The translations under genes were made by a program, and so were the position numbers. Positions 52,192-60,562 of a DNA stretch of 64,000 nt are shown here, in pieces. A model generated the notes under the pieces. It did no database searches and was not told the origin of the DNA. It was given only the letters and a program-made list of their open reading frames with translations. Position 1 is the stretch's first letter. Each line of letters starts with the position of its first letter. The DNA is from JAJFUE01 sp041687335 (GTDB taxonomy: Bacteria; Sumerlaeota; Sumerlaeia; MVZB01): the NCBI GenBank assembly GCA_041687335.1, contig JAWLCE010000005.1, positions 85,833 through 149,832 on the forward strand. The letters run 5' to 3'.

Positions 52192-54132
52192 ATGACTGAA
52201 AAGGCAAACGCCGCCATGATGACACTCGACGCCAAGATTCCCGCCGGGCCGATCCAGGAGAAGTGGGACCGCCACCGCTTCGGGGTCAAGCTGGTCAACC
52301 CGGCCAACAAGCGCCGCTTCAAGATCCTGGTCGTCGGCACCGGGCTGGCCGGCGCCTCGGCGGCGGCCTCGCTGGCCGAGCTGGGCTATCAGGTGGAGGC
52401 GTTCTTCATCCACGACTCGCCGCGGCGGGCGCACTCGATCGCCGCCCAGGGCGGCATCAACGCCGCCAAGAACTACGCCAATGACGGGGATTCGATCTGG
52501 CGGCTGTTCCACGACACGGTCAAGGGCGGCGACTACCGGGCGCGCGAGGCCAACGTCTATCGGCTGGCGCAGGTCAGCAACGCCATCATCGACCTGTGCG
52601 TGGCCCAGGGCGTGCCCTTCGCGCGCGACTACGGCGGCTACCTCTCCAACCGCTCCTTCGGCGGGGCGCAGGTCAGCCGGACCTTCTATGCGCGCGGCCA
52701 GACGGGCCAGCAGTTGCTGCTGGGCGCGTACCAGGCGCTGCTGCGGATGGTCGACGCCGGCCGCGTCAAGCTCTTCCCGCGCCGCGAGATGCTCGACCTG
52801 GTGACGGTCAACGGGCGCGCGCGCGGCATCGTCTGCCGCAACCTGTTCAACGGTCAGCTCGAGTCCTATGACGGCCATGCGGTGCTGCTGTGCACGGGCG
52901 GCTATGGCAACGTCTTTTACCTCTCCACCAACGCGATGAACTCGAACGCGACGGCGGCCTGGCGCTGCCACCGGCGCGGGGCACTGTTTGCCAACCCCTG
53001 CTTCACGCAGATTCACCCCACCTGCATCCCGGTCTCGGGTGAGCACCAGAGCAAGCTGACGCTGATGAGCGAGAGCCTGCGCAACGACGGCCGCGTCTGG
53101 GTGCCCAAGAAGGGCGGCGACACGCGCACCGCCAATCAGATCCCCGAGGAGGAGCGCGATTACTTCCTCGAGCGGCGCTACCCGAGCTTTGGCAACCTGG
53201 TGCCGCGCGACGTCGCCAGCCGGGCCGCCAAAATGGTCTGTGACGAAGGGCGCGGGGTTGGCGCCAGCCGCCAGTCGGTCTATCTGGACTTCAGCGAATC
53301 CATCGGGCGGCTGGGGGTCGAGGTCATCAACGAACGCTACGGCAACCTCTTCGACATGTATGAGCGCATCACCGGCGAGAACCCCTACCAGACGCCGATG
53401 CGCATCTACCCGGCCGTCCACTACACGATGGGCGGGCTGTGGGTGGACTACAACCTGATGACGACCATCCCGGGGCTCTATGCGCTGGGCGAGGCCAACT
53501 TCAGCGACCACGGCGCCAACCGGCTGGGCGCCAGCGCCCTGATGCAGGGCCTGGCCGATGGCTACTTCATCATCCCCTTCACGATCGGCGACTACCTGGC
53601 CTCGGGCGGGTTGGAGGCGGTCACGACCAGCCGCGACGAGTTCAAGGCGGTCGAGGGCGAAGTGCGCGGCCGCATCGATCGGCTGCTCTCGATCAAGGGC
53701 TCGCGCGATGCCCGCCAGATCCACCGCGAAGTCGGCCATGTGATGTGGGACAACGTCGGCATGGCGCGCAACGAGAAGGGGCTGCGGCGGGCGATCAGCG
53801 AGCTGGCCCGCCTGCGCGAGGTCTTCTGGAACGACCTGCGCGTACCGGGCAAGGCGGATGGGCTCAACAAGTATCTCGAGTTCGCCGGCCGCGTGGCCGA
53901 CTACATCGAGCTGGGCGAGCTGATGGCACGCGATGCGCTGGCCCGCGAGGAATCGTGCGGCGGCCACTTCCGCGAGGAATTCGCCACCGAGGAGGGCGAG
54001 GCCATGCGCCGTGACGACCAGTTCGCCCATGTGGCGGCTTGGGAGTGGACCGGCGAGGGGGCCGAACCGCGTCGCCATCAGGAAGATCTGACATTTGAGG
54101 ACGTCAAGCCCTCCCAGCGCAGTTACAAATAG
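52192..54132 (+). CDS. sdhA: Succinate dehydrogenase flavoprotein subunit
   Basis: Catalytic flavoprotein of complex II, 646 residues. The FAD-binding GTGLAGASAAASLAELG is at about 47-63. SIAAQGGINAAKNYANDGDS contains the residue region for covalent FAD attachment (His in RRAHSIAAQGG). The active site is THxT/S-type: FTQIHPTCIPVSGE. The end has AVHYTMGGLWVDYNLMTTIPGLYALGE and NRLGASALMQG. Normal length for the B. subtilis/Bdellovibrio-type enzyme. The start at 52192 uses GGGAGG; an ATG at 52156 overlapping the sdhC stop is an alternative. Confidence 0.96.
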   Translation: MTEKANAAMMTLDAKIPAGPIQEKWDRHRFGVKLVNPANKRRFKILVVGTGLAGASAAASLAELGYQVEAFFIHDSPRRAHSIAAQGGINAAKNYANDGDSIWRLFHDTVKGGDYRAREANVYRLAQVSNAIIDLCVAQGVPFARDYGGYLSNRSFGGAQVSRTFYARGQTGQQLLLGAYQALLRMVDAGRVKLFPRREMLDLVTVNGRARGIVCRNLFNGQLESYDGHAVLLCTGGYGNVFYLSTNAMNSNATAAWRCHRRGALFANPCFTQIHPTCIPVSGEHQSKLTLMSESLRNDGRVWVPKKGGDTRTANQIPEEERDYFLERRYPSFGNLVPRDVASRAAKMVCDEGRGVGASRQSVYLDFSESIGRLGVEVINERYGNLFDMYERITGENPYQTPMRIYPAVHYTMGGLWVDYNLMTTIPGLYALGEANFSDHGANRLGASALMQGLADGYFIIPFTIGDYLASGGLEAVTTSRDEFKAVEGEVRGRIDRLLSIKGSRDARQIHREVGHVMWDNVGMARNEKGLRRAISELARLREVFWNDLRVPGKADGLNKYLEFAGRVADYIELGELMARDALAREESCGGHFREEFATEEGEAMRRDDQFAHVAAWEWTGEGAEPRRHQEDLTFEDVKPSQRSYK

Positions 54133-54157
54133 ACATTGAATCAGGAATGAGGTCGCG

Positions 54158-54946
54158 ATGATGGCCGAACAGACAATGACGATCCACCTGCGCATCTGGC
54201 GCCAGCCTGACCCGCTCGTGCGCGGCCGGCTGGTCGATTACACAATTGACGACGTCTCGCCCGACATGTCGTTCCTGGAGATGCTCGACGTGCTCAACGA
54301 GCGGCTGATCGCCAAGGGCGAGCTGCCGGTTGAGTTCGACAGCGACTGCCGCGAGGGGATCTGCGGCTCGTGCGGGATCGTCATCGACGGCATCGCCCAC
54401 GGCCCGATGAAGGGCGTCGCCACCTGCCAGGTCCACATGCGCTCCTACAACGATGGCGACACGATCGTGCTGGAGCCCTGGCGCGCCGATGCCTTCCCGA
54501 TGATCCGGGACCTGGTGGTCGACCGCGCAGCGCTGGACCGCATCATCATCGCCAGCGGATTTGTCTCGGTGGATAGCGGCCAGGCTCCCGATGCGCACGC
54601 CGTCCCGATCGCCAAGAAGCATCAGGACAAGGCGATGGATGCGGCGGCCTGCATCGGCTGCGGCGCCTGCGTGGCGGCCTGTCCCAATGCCTCGGCCGCG
54701 CTCTTCACCGCCGCCAAGATCACCCAGCTCTACTACCTGCCCCAGGGCCACCCCGAACGCGGCCGGCGCGTCCGGCGCATGGTGGAGGCGATGGACATCG
54801 AAGGCTTCGGCAACTGCTCCAACCACGGCGAGTGCGAGGCCGTCTGCCCGAAGATGATCTCGATCCAGTCGATTGCCATCATGCGGCGCGAATACGTGCG
54901 CTCGCTGACCATCGACCGCGAGGAGCGGATGGCTTCGGCGACGTAG
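54158..54946 (+). CDS. sdhB: Succinate dehydrogenase iron-sulfur subunit
   Basis: Iron-sulfur subunit of complex II, 262 residues. The 2Fe-2S site is DCREGICGSCGIVIDG with the second part TCQVHM. The 4Fe-4S site is CIGCGACVAACPNAS and the 3Fe-4S site CSNHGECEAVCPK. All cluster cysteines are present. The protein carries the usual N-terminal beta-grasp and C-terminal helical domains. Ribosome site GAGGTCGCG. It completes the sdhCAB order, which with sdhC of the five-helix type lacks sdhD, as expected for the fused cytochrome form. A GC-rich terminator-like hairpin follows at 54987. Confidence 0.96.
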   Translation: MMAEQTMTIHLRIWRQPDPLVRGRLVDYTIDDVSPDMSFLEMLDVLNERLIAKGELPVEFDSDCREGICGSCGIVIDGIAHGPMKGVATCQVHMRSYNDGDTIVLEPWRADAFPMIRDLVVDRAALDRIIIASGFVSVDSGQAPDAHAVPIAKKHQDKAMDAAACIGCGACVAACPNASAALFTAAKITQLYYLPQGHPERGRRVRRMVEAMDIEGFGNCSNHGECEAVCPKMISIQSIAIMRREYVRSLTIDREERMASAT

Positions 54947-54986
54947 GGCAGCACACGCGACCCGAACGGCGGGCGCTTCATCATCA

Positions 54987-55027
54987 GGGCGGGCGGACCG
55001 GTCAACCGGCGCCCGCCCCTTGCTTTT
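54987..55027 (+). terminator. Terminator of the flavoprotein-etf-sdh operon
   Basis: GGGCGGGCGGACCGG pairs with CCGGCGCCCGCCCC across a short loop, then TTGCTTTT. It ends ten bases before the 3' end of the convergent kinase gene. Confidence 0.7.
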
Positions 55028-55036
55028 GGGGCCGAA

Positions 55037-56320
55037 TCAGAAGGCCGGGCTGTCGCCCGGGATGGGGTGTGTCAGCTCGTGCGCCTCGGTGGGCAGGTAG
55101 ACCATGAAGGTCGTGCCCTCGCCGGGTGCGGTCTGGAACTCGATGGCGCCGTTGTGGTCCTCAATGATCTTGCGGGTGGCCGCCAGGCCGATGCCGGTGC
55201 CCTTGCGCCCCTTGGTCGAGAAGAACAGATTATAGATGCGGTCCTGGACCTCGGGCGGAATGCCGTCGCCGTTGTCGCTCACCGAAACGAGAATCTGGTG
55301 GCGCCCATTGAGGCGCTCGGTGGAGATTCGCACCTGCCCGCCGCGGCGCTCGGCCACGGCGTCGGCGGCGTTGGTCACCAGGTTGAGCAGCGCGTCGTAA
55401 ATCTGCTCGGAATCGATCCAGATTTCGCCCACGCGCGGGTCAAGCTGGGCCGTCAGCTCGATGCCGCGCTCCCGCAGGGTCGTGGCACTGGTTTTGATCA
55501 TCTCCGCGAGCATCGCGTTCAGGTCGACCTGGCGGAAGTTGGGCTTGCTCTGGCGGCAGTAGTTGAGGATGTTTTCGACCAGCCCGCGGATTTTCTTGTT
55601 GGCACGGCGCAGCACGCTCCAGCCGTCGCGCACGCGCTCGAGCGCGTCCTGCTCGATGCCGCGCTCGACGAGGTACTCGCCGCCCTGCATCGTCAAGAGC
55701 ACGTTCTTGATATAGTGCGCCACGCCCGACAGCGAAACCGCCACCGCCGCCAGCCGTTCCGCATGCAGCTTCTCGTCATACATGCGGGCCTTCTCGATGA
55801 CGATCGCCACCTGCTTGCAGACGGTCTCGAAAAAAAGGATGTCGTCGGGCTGCCAGTGGTAGACTTCGGCGCGGCGGGCGGTCATGACGCCGACGATCTG
55901 CTCCTGAATCCGCAGGGGGGAGCAGAGGTAGGCGCGATGGCCGGCGGCGCGCGAGGAGGGCAGCGGCTTGTAGCGCGGGTCGCGCGAGCAGTCGGCCAGG
56001 GCGATGGTCTGGCCGATCTGGGCCGTCAGCCCGACGATGCCCTCGCCGACGTTGAAGATGACCTGGCCGCGCAGCTCCGGCTCCAGCCCGTGCGTGTTGC
56101 GCAGCACCAGGCGGTGCTGTTCGTCGAAGAGGTAGATCGTGTTGACCGGCGTCGCCATCAGCCGGCTGGTCAGACTGACAATCTGGCCCAGGATATCGTC
56201 GAGCAGCATGACCGAGCCGACTAAATTGCTGATTTCGAGCATGCCGGTCAGGACCCGGTGCAGGGTCTCGGGATCCCGTGCGGAAATGGGTGAATAAGAG
56301 GATACGTAAGGTGCGGGCAT
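55037..56320 (-). CDS. GAF-domain sensor histidine kinase
   Basis: A 427-residue soluble kinase. A GAF domain spans about 40-185 (MLLDDILGQIVSLTSRLMATPVNTIYLFDE ... YLCSPLRIQEQIVGVMTARRAEVYHW). A dimerisation helix has VSLSGVAHYIKNVLLTMQGG (phospho-His in VAHYIKN). The HATPase domain follows, with ALLNLVTNAADAVAERRGG (N box), VSVSDNGDGIPPEVQDRIYNLFFSTKGRKGTGIGLAATRKIIEDHNG (G1, F, G2 boxes). The H-box is of the LytS/NtrB-like HxxKN kind. The start at 56320 is chosen; the longer ORF would begin with TTG at 56356. No response regulator is adjacent. Confidence 0.92.
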   Translation of the reverse strand: MPAPYVSSYSPISARDPETLHRVLTGMLEISNLVGSVMLLDDILGQIVSLTSRLMATPVNTIYLFDEQHRLVLRNTHGLEPELRGQVIFNVGEGIVGLTAQIGQTIALADCSRDPRYKPLPSSRAAGHRAYLCSPLRIQEQIVGVMTARRAEVYHWQPDDILFFETVCKQVAIVIEKARMYDEKLHAERLAAVAVSLSGVAHYIKNVLLTMQGGEYLVERGIEQDALERVRDGWSVLRRANKKIRGLVENILNYCRQSKPNFRQVDLNAMLAEMIKTSATTLRERGIELTAQLDPRVGEIWIDSEQIYDALLNLVTNAADAVAERRGGQVRISTERLNGRHQILVSVSDNGDGIPPEVQDRIYNLFFSTKGRKGTGIGLAATRKIIEDHNGAIEFQTAPGEGTTFMVYLPTEAHELTHPIPGDSPAF

Positions 56321-56490
56321 GGCGTGGGTCGACGACTCCTGGGGCAACGGCAACAACTAAGGTCGGCCACGTGGAACCGACAGGCATCAGACGCGCCCCA
56401 ACGGGCGCGAGTTTGGCCTAAAACCTAGCACCCCCGCCGTCTGCAAGCAAATTGAAATCCCGGGCGGCCGGGCCTTGCGACCAAATCAAA

Positions 56491-56590
56491 TGGAACCGCA
56501 ATGGCGCAGAGGATGCCGAGGAGGCGCAAAGTGATCAACCCTGGATGAGCAATGGATGACTGCCGTGGCCTGATTCCCTGCCTATTCCAC
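56491..56590 (+). repeat. Partial copy of the 265-bp composite repeat
   Basis: Aligns to positions 33110-33200 of copy 1 with clear but lower similarity (GAGGATGCCGAGGAGGCGCA; GATCAACCCTGG; GTGGCCTGATTCCCTGC). The outer modules are missing. Confidence 0.75.
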
Positions 56591-56711
56591 CCTGAGAGGG
56601 TGGGCACAGCTCAAAAAGCCCAGGGTGAGCGAAGCGTAACCCTGGGTCTGCCGGCCAAATTCTCAGAGCCCTGATGAAAGGGCGACACAATCCTGCAGAA
56701 CAGCAGTGCAG

Positions 56712-56749
56712 AAAAAAAACCCCCGGCACAGCGTCAAGCTGCTGCCGGG
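56712..56749 (-). terminator. Rho-independent terminator (minus strand)
   Basis: On the minus strand CCCGGCAGCAGC-TTGAC-GCTGTGCCGGG (with small mismatches) is followed by a run of eight T. It lies about 257 bases after the histone-like gene and would end that transcript. Confidence 0.85.
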
Positions 56750-57005
56750 AAAGTTTGACTCACGGAATCGGTGTGGAGGTGAAATCTGCCGGTCATGAGG
56801 GTGTGGCGTTGCCAGGACCGGCTGTGGGTGGTTGCGCTGACCTGCTCCGTCGATCGGGGACTCCGCCCAGAGTGTACCTGATCGAGATCAGCGCCGGTCG
56901 GACCGCTCTGCTTCCGACCATCTCCGAATTCACTCCCACGCATCCGCCCGAGAGCGGCATGGGCGGCGGACGATGCGACTCGTCCGCCGCCCGCTTGATG
57001 GTGGC

Positions 57006-57284
57006 TTACTTCTTGGCGGCGGCCTTCTTGGGAGCGGCCTTCTTGGGGGCAGCCTTCTTGGCAGCGGCCTTCTTGGCCGTCTTCTTGGCGGCCGTCTTCT
57101 TGGCGGCAGCCTTCTTCGGCGCGGCGGCCTTCTTGGGAGCGGCAGCCTTCTTCGGCGCGGCGGCCTTCTTGGGAGCGGCAGCCTTCTTGGCGGCGGCCTT
57201 CTTGACGGCCTTCTTGGCGGCGGTCTTCTTGACGGCCTTCTTGGGGGCCGCCTTCGCTGACTTCGTTGCTACCTTCTTTGCCAT
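57006..57284 (-). CDS. Lysine/alanine-rich histone H1-like protein
   Basis: A 92-residue, extremely basic protein made of Lys-Ala-Ala and Pro-Lys-Lys repeats (KKAAAPKKAAAPKKAAAPKK, later AAKKTAAKKTAKKAAAKK). This is the composition of bacterial histone-H1-like (Hc1-type) DNA-compacting proteins found in Chlamydiae, planctomycetes and others. The start MAKKVATKSAK is chosen; ORF sequence further upstream has no such composition. The gene is GC-rich, while its upstream side (57290-57830) is unusually AT-rich. Probably a highly expressed nucleoid protein. Confidence 0.9.
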   Translation of the reverse strand: MAKKVATKSAKAAPKKAVKKTAAKKAVKKAAAKKAAAPKKAAAPKKAAAPKKAAAPKKAAAKKTAAKKTAKKAAAKKAAPKKAAPKKAAAKK

Positions 57285-57868
57285 TGTTCGTAGTCCCTTT
57301 CCTGTAGCTGTTTGTGTTGACCACACCCCGATGCGTTGCACCGATTTTCTGAAGTGAGAGCAGGCTCGCTTGCGCGATGAACCCTGCGGGCGGGTACTCA
57401 CTTCCTCATTCGGCATCGAACGCCGCATGGTTTAAGTTAAAACCATGTATCATGGTTTTTCCAAGAGATGAGATTGATGTCAAGTTGAAAAATCAGATCA
57501 TGCAGCGAATGCAGAATCTTTTTTCATTGAAGCATCATCACAACCTCGCTGTGGCATCGATCAGTCTGCTTGCAGACGTCAGTCGCGGTTGAGTGACTAT
57601 TGCAAAATAGCCCCGTAAATAAAGGTCAAAATGAAATCATGCAATCGCGCGCAAGGAGTCGGTCGCGCCTCTTGCCGCTGACTGCGCACCGTGGTGCGCG
57701 TGATAAAAAAAATTGCCGCGCATGCGTGGCCGAGGCGCGTGGCGCGCACCCTCATCTCACTCAATCTTGCGATGCTGGATCTGGCGCACGAAACAGTTTC
57801 AACTGATCGCAGGCTCGCGATGTGATTGAATGAAGCGAGGAGGCCGCTCCGGCGAGCGGATCGGTGAC
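57285..57868. other. AT-rich intergenic region between histone-like gene and mnmA
   Basis: About 580 bases, clearly lower in G+C than the rest (57430-57560 especially). No gene seen; short ORFs lack support. It should carry both divergent promoters. A GCGCACC-GTG-GTGCGC hairpin (57686-57701) is followed by a run of eight A, not T, so it is not a plus-strand terminator. Confidence 0.55.
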
Positions 57869-59011
57869 ATGCTTCAACGACTGATTGAGAACCTTGCGCC
57901 CTGGCGTGGCCGGCGCGTGGCGGTCGCGATGAGCGGCGGCGTCGATTCATCAGTGGTGGCCGTGCTGATGGCACGGGCCGGCGCCATTGTCACCGGCGTG
58001 CACATGAAGACGTGGCATGAGGAGTCCATCGGCGACGGGCCTGAAGCCGCGCGCGCGCCGTTCGACGCACCGCCCGTTCGCGCCATTGCCGAGCAGTTCG
58101 GCTTCGACTTTCATGCCATCGACATCAGCGGCGAGTTCCGCCGCGCCGTCATCAAGCCGTTCCTCGCCGACTATCTTGCCGGCCGCACGCCCAATCCCTG
58201 CGCGCTCTGCAACCGGCGCATCAAGCTGGGCGAGCTGCTCGAGCAGGCGCGCGCGCTGGGTTGCGAGGCGATTGCGACCGGTCATTACGCGCGACTGCAG
58301 ATCAACCCCGCCGGCGGCCGCCATGAGCTTGTGCGTGCCGCCGACCCCGGCAAGGATCAGAGCTATTATCTTTTTGCGCTCGAGCAGGCCCAGCTGGCCC
58401 GCCTGATCCTGCCTCTGGGCGGGGTGGTCAAGGCCGAGGTGCGCGGGCTGGCCCGCGAGCTGGGGCTGGCGGTGCACGACAAGCCCGACTCGGTCGAGCT
58501 CTGCTTTGTGCCTGACAACGACTATCGCCGTTTCGTGCGCGAGCAGGGGCGGATCGATGAGCTGGAGACCGCCGGCGAGATCGTCGACGTTGAGGGGCGG
58601 GTGCTGGGTCGCCATGCCGGCGTGCATGGCTTCACCGTCGGCCAGCGTCGCGGCCTCGGCATCGCCGCCAGCCGACCGCTCTATGTGATCAAGATCATCC
58701 CCGCCGCGCGCCGGGTGGTGGTGGGTTTCGAGGAGCACCTCACCGCGCGCGTGTTTGAGCTGCGCGAGCTGAACTGGGGCGCCCTTGCCCCGCAGGCCGG
58801 GCCTTTCCGCGCGCGCGTGCAGATCCGCTATCGCGGCGCGGCGCATCCGGCCACGATCCACCCCGAGGCGGGCGGCGCGCGCGTGGAGCTTGACGAGCCG
58901 GTGCGGGCGGTCACTCCCGGCCAGGCCGCCGTTGCCTATGATGCCGAGGAAGGCCGGCGCGTGCTGATGGGCGGCTGGATCGAGCGGCCGGCTGAATCCG
59001 CCGGCGCCTGA
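57869..59011 (+). CDS. mnmA: tRNA-specific 2-thiouridylase
   Basis: Thiolates uridine 34 of tRNAs for Lys, Glu and Gln. The PP-loop motif SGGVDSSV (22-29) binds ATP. The first catalytic cysteine is Cys111 in TPNPCALCNRRIK, and the second is Cys212 in DKPDSVELCFVPD. The later region GFTVGQRRGLGIAASRPLYVI is a family signature. About 380 residues is normal. The start at 57869 gives a short leader before the PP-loop; the ORF can begin at 57830, but neither has a strong ribosome site. The divergent upstream region is AT-rich. Confidence 0.94.
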   Translation: MLQRLIENLAPWRGRRVAVAMSGGVDSSVVAVLMARAGAIVTGVHMKTWHEESIGDGPEAARAPFDAPPVRAIAEQFGFDFHAIDISGEFRRAVIKPFLADYLAGRTPNPCALCNRRIKLGELLEQARALGCEAIATGHYARLQINPAGGRHELVRAADPGKDQSYYLFALEQAQLARLILPLGGVVKAEVRGLARELGLAVHDKPDSVELCFVPDNDYRRFVREQGRIDELETAGEIVDVEGRVLGRHAGVHGFTVGQRRGLGIAASRPLYVIKIIPAARRVVVGFEEHLTARVFELRELNWGALAPQAGPFRARVQIRYRGAAHPATIHPEAGGARVELDEPVRAVTPGQAAVAYDAEEGRRVLMGGWIERPAESAGA

Positions 59012-59061
59012 GCCGCAAAAATAAAGCCCCGCAAGGAATATGTGCAATCTCCTTGCGGGGC
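59012..59061 (-). terminator. Terminator of the minus-strand Gfo/Idh/MocA gene
   Basis: GCCCCGCAAGGA pairs with TCCTTGCGGGGC (12 bp), and on the minus strand it is followed by TTTATTTTTG. It also lies past the mnmA stop, where it may act weakly in the other direction. Confidence 0.88.
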
Positions 59062-59088
59062 CTGGATTGGTCGGGCCTGTTGAGCCGA

Positions 59089-60372
59089 TCAGCCGAAGTC
59101 GGGAATCTTCATCGTTTCCCCGCCGCGCAGCGCCGACTGGTGCGCAACGATGCCCGGGGCGGTATAGGCCGCCGCTTCATAGACATCGACGATCGGCTTG
59201 CGTCCGTCCACCAGTGAGCTGATGAACTCGTGCGTGATCTGGGTGTGCGACCCGCCGTGGCCACTGCGGATGCGCAGCGGCTCGGGCATCTGCAAGCTGT
59301 AATCCGGCAGTTCATAGATGTCGCGCTTGGCATCGCCCTCGGGGTAGCCGTCGCTGTCGATCACCACGTCGTGCCCTTGGCGGATGCGGTAGACCACCGT
59401 ATCGGACTGGTCGGGCCGCTGCATGATGTAGGACATGCGGTCGCCGTAGAACTGGCCGCGATCGGCGCCGCCGGCGGCGATATGCCAGCAGATCGAGATG
59501 CGGCAGGAGTGCCCGCCCGAGGTCTTGAAGAAGCCGTTCGTGTTCCAGAAGGGATTGTTATAATCGTTGACCCTGAGCACATCGTGACCGTCGCCCCAGC
59601 CGATGGCGTAGACTTCGGTCAGGCGCTCGCCGGTCACCGGCACGATCAGACCCGTGCTGTGGGTCGGATAGAGCATCGGCGGCAGCCCCCGCCGCCAGGT
59701 GGGCTGGCCCTTCTCGTCGCTGAACAGCTTGATCAGCCCCTCATGGTGATATTCGGCTTCCGAATAGAAGATCGTCCCGAAGGTTCCCTGCTCGCGCAGC
59801 TGGACGGCGTGCATCGTCGAAGCGCGGAAGCGGCTGGTCTCGGCCATCATGTAGGTCATGCCGGTCTCGCGCGTTGCCTCGATCACGGCCTCGAGCTCCT
59901 CGAGCGACATGCCCATCGGCACGGCGCTGATGACGTGCTTGCCGGCCTTCATCGCCGCGACGGCCTGATCCTTGTGCAATGGGGCGGGCGTGAAGACACC
60001 GACCGCGTCCATCTGGCCATCCTTGAGGAAGCTGTCGAAATTATCGTAGCCGTTCTCGCACTGGTAGACCTTCTGCAGCGTGGCGAGCCTGTCCGGGCGG
60101 ATGTCACAGACGGCGGTGACCTTGCAGTTGGGATGCAGGTGCCACTGGAAGGTGGCACCGAACCGCCCGCCGACGATGCCGATCCGGATCACCTTGTCCG
60201 AGGTTTGGGTCCAGGGCTTGATGGCCGGCGCCTCCAACGCGCGAGCGGCCGGCGCCAGGGCGGACAGCATCGCACCGCCGGCGGCCATGCCCGCGACACC
60301 CTTGATAAATTCGCGCCGACCCAGAGCGCCATCCGGCTCTCCCAATCGAGAATTTTCCCGCTCAGTCATCAT
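59089..60372 (-). CDS. Tat-exported Gfo/Idh/MocA-type oxidoreductase
   Basis: A 427-residue protein with a twin-arginine-like signal, GRREFIKGVAGMAAGGAMLSAL (the RREFIK form), cleaved near ARA. The Rossmann motif IGIVGGRFGATFQWHLHPNC is present but the classic GxGxxG is modified to GGRFGA. VGVFTPAPLHKDQAVAAMKAGKHVISAVPMGMS replaces the catalytic EKP by AVP. Loss of the catalytic Lys suggests a non-dehydrogenase or altered role. The C-terminal domain is long. GGGAG precedes the start. It faces a PhoD-like phosphatase across a region with a possible operator. Confidence 0.85.
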   Translation of the reverse strand: MMTERENSRLGEPDGALGRREFIKGVAGMAAGGAMLSALAPAARALEAPAIKPWTQTSDKVIRIGIVGGRFGATFQWHLHPNCKVTAVCDIRPDRLATLQKVYQCENGYDNFDSFLKDGQMDAVGVFTPAPLHKDQAVAAMKAGKHVISAVPMGMSLEELEAVIEATRETGMTYMMAETSRFRASTMHAVQLREQGTFGTIFYSEAEYHHEGLIKLFSDEKGQPTWRRGLPPMLYPTHSTGLIVPVTGERLTEVYAIGWGDGHDVLRVNDYNNPFWNTNGFFKTSGGHSCRISICWHIAAGGADRGQFYGDRMSYIMQRPDQSDTVVYRIRQGHDVVIDSDGYPEGDAKRDIYELPDYSLQMPEPLRIRSGHGGSHTQITHEFISSLVDGRKPIVDVYEAAAYTAPGIVAHQSALRGGETMKIPDFG

Positions 60373-60433
60373 CCGACTCCCATAGGTAAGATTTCACAAG
60401 CGCCTGCTCAAGGCCTTTCTCAGCTGTAGCAGG

Positions 60434-60485
60434 AAAAACGAACAGCATCAGCATAAAAACGAACAGCCGCGGCATAAATTTATGC
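60434..60485. promoter_or_regulatory. Candidate operator: two 21-bp tandem repeats plus palindrome
   Basis: AAAAACGAACAGC begins at 60434 and again at 60455, in two tandem 21-base units matching at 18 positions, and is followed by the perfect 14-base palindrome GCATAAATTTATGC (60472-60485). The site lies in the divergent gap between the Gfo/Idh/MocA and PhoD-like genes. A spacing of 21 bases is two helical turns, as for cooperative protein binding. Confidence 0.6.
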
Positions 60486-60562
60486 GAAATGACTTGTATC
60501 CGCCTGACGGGGTGATCGAAGCTCGTAAGAGCTTTTGTATCAAAAGAAACAAGGGGACCAAC

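Larger units (their letters stand above)
56321..57005. other. Intergenic region with repeat module and terminator
   Basis: No gene. It contains a partial copy of the composite repeat (56491-56590: GGAACCGCAATGGCGCAGAGG to CTGATTCCCTGCCTATTC) and a terminator for the minus strand at 56712. ORFs here are shadows of the Lys-rich gene. Confidence 0.65.

Noticed and set aside
52129..54195. Minus-strand ORF of 688 codons opposite sdhA
   Set aside because: sdhA is certain; this is a GC-driven shadow.
56734..57324. 196-codon minus-strand ORF overlapping the histone-like gene
   Set aside because: Another frame of the Lys/Ala repeat; Gln/Glu/Gly-rich product is an artefact of the repeat.
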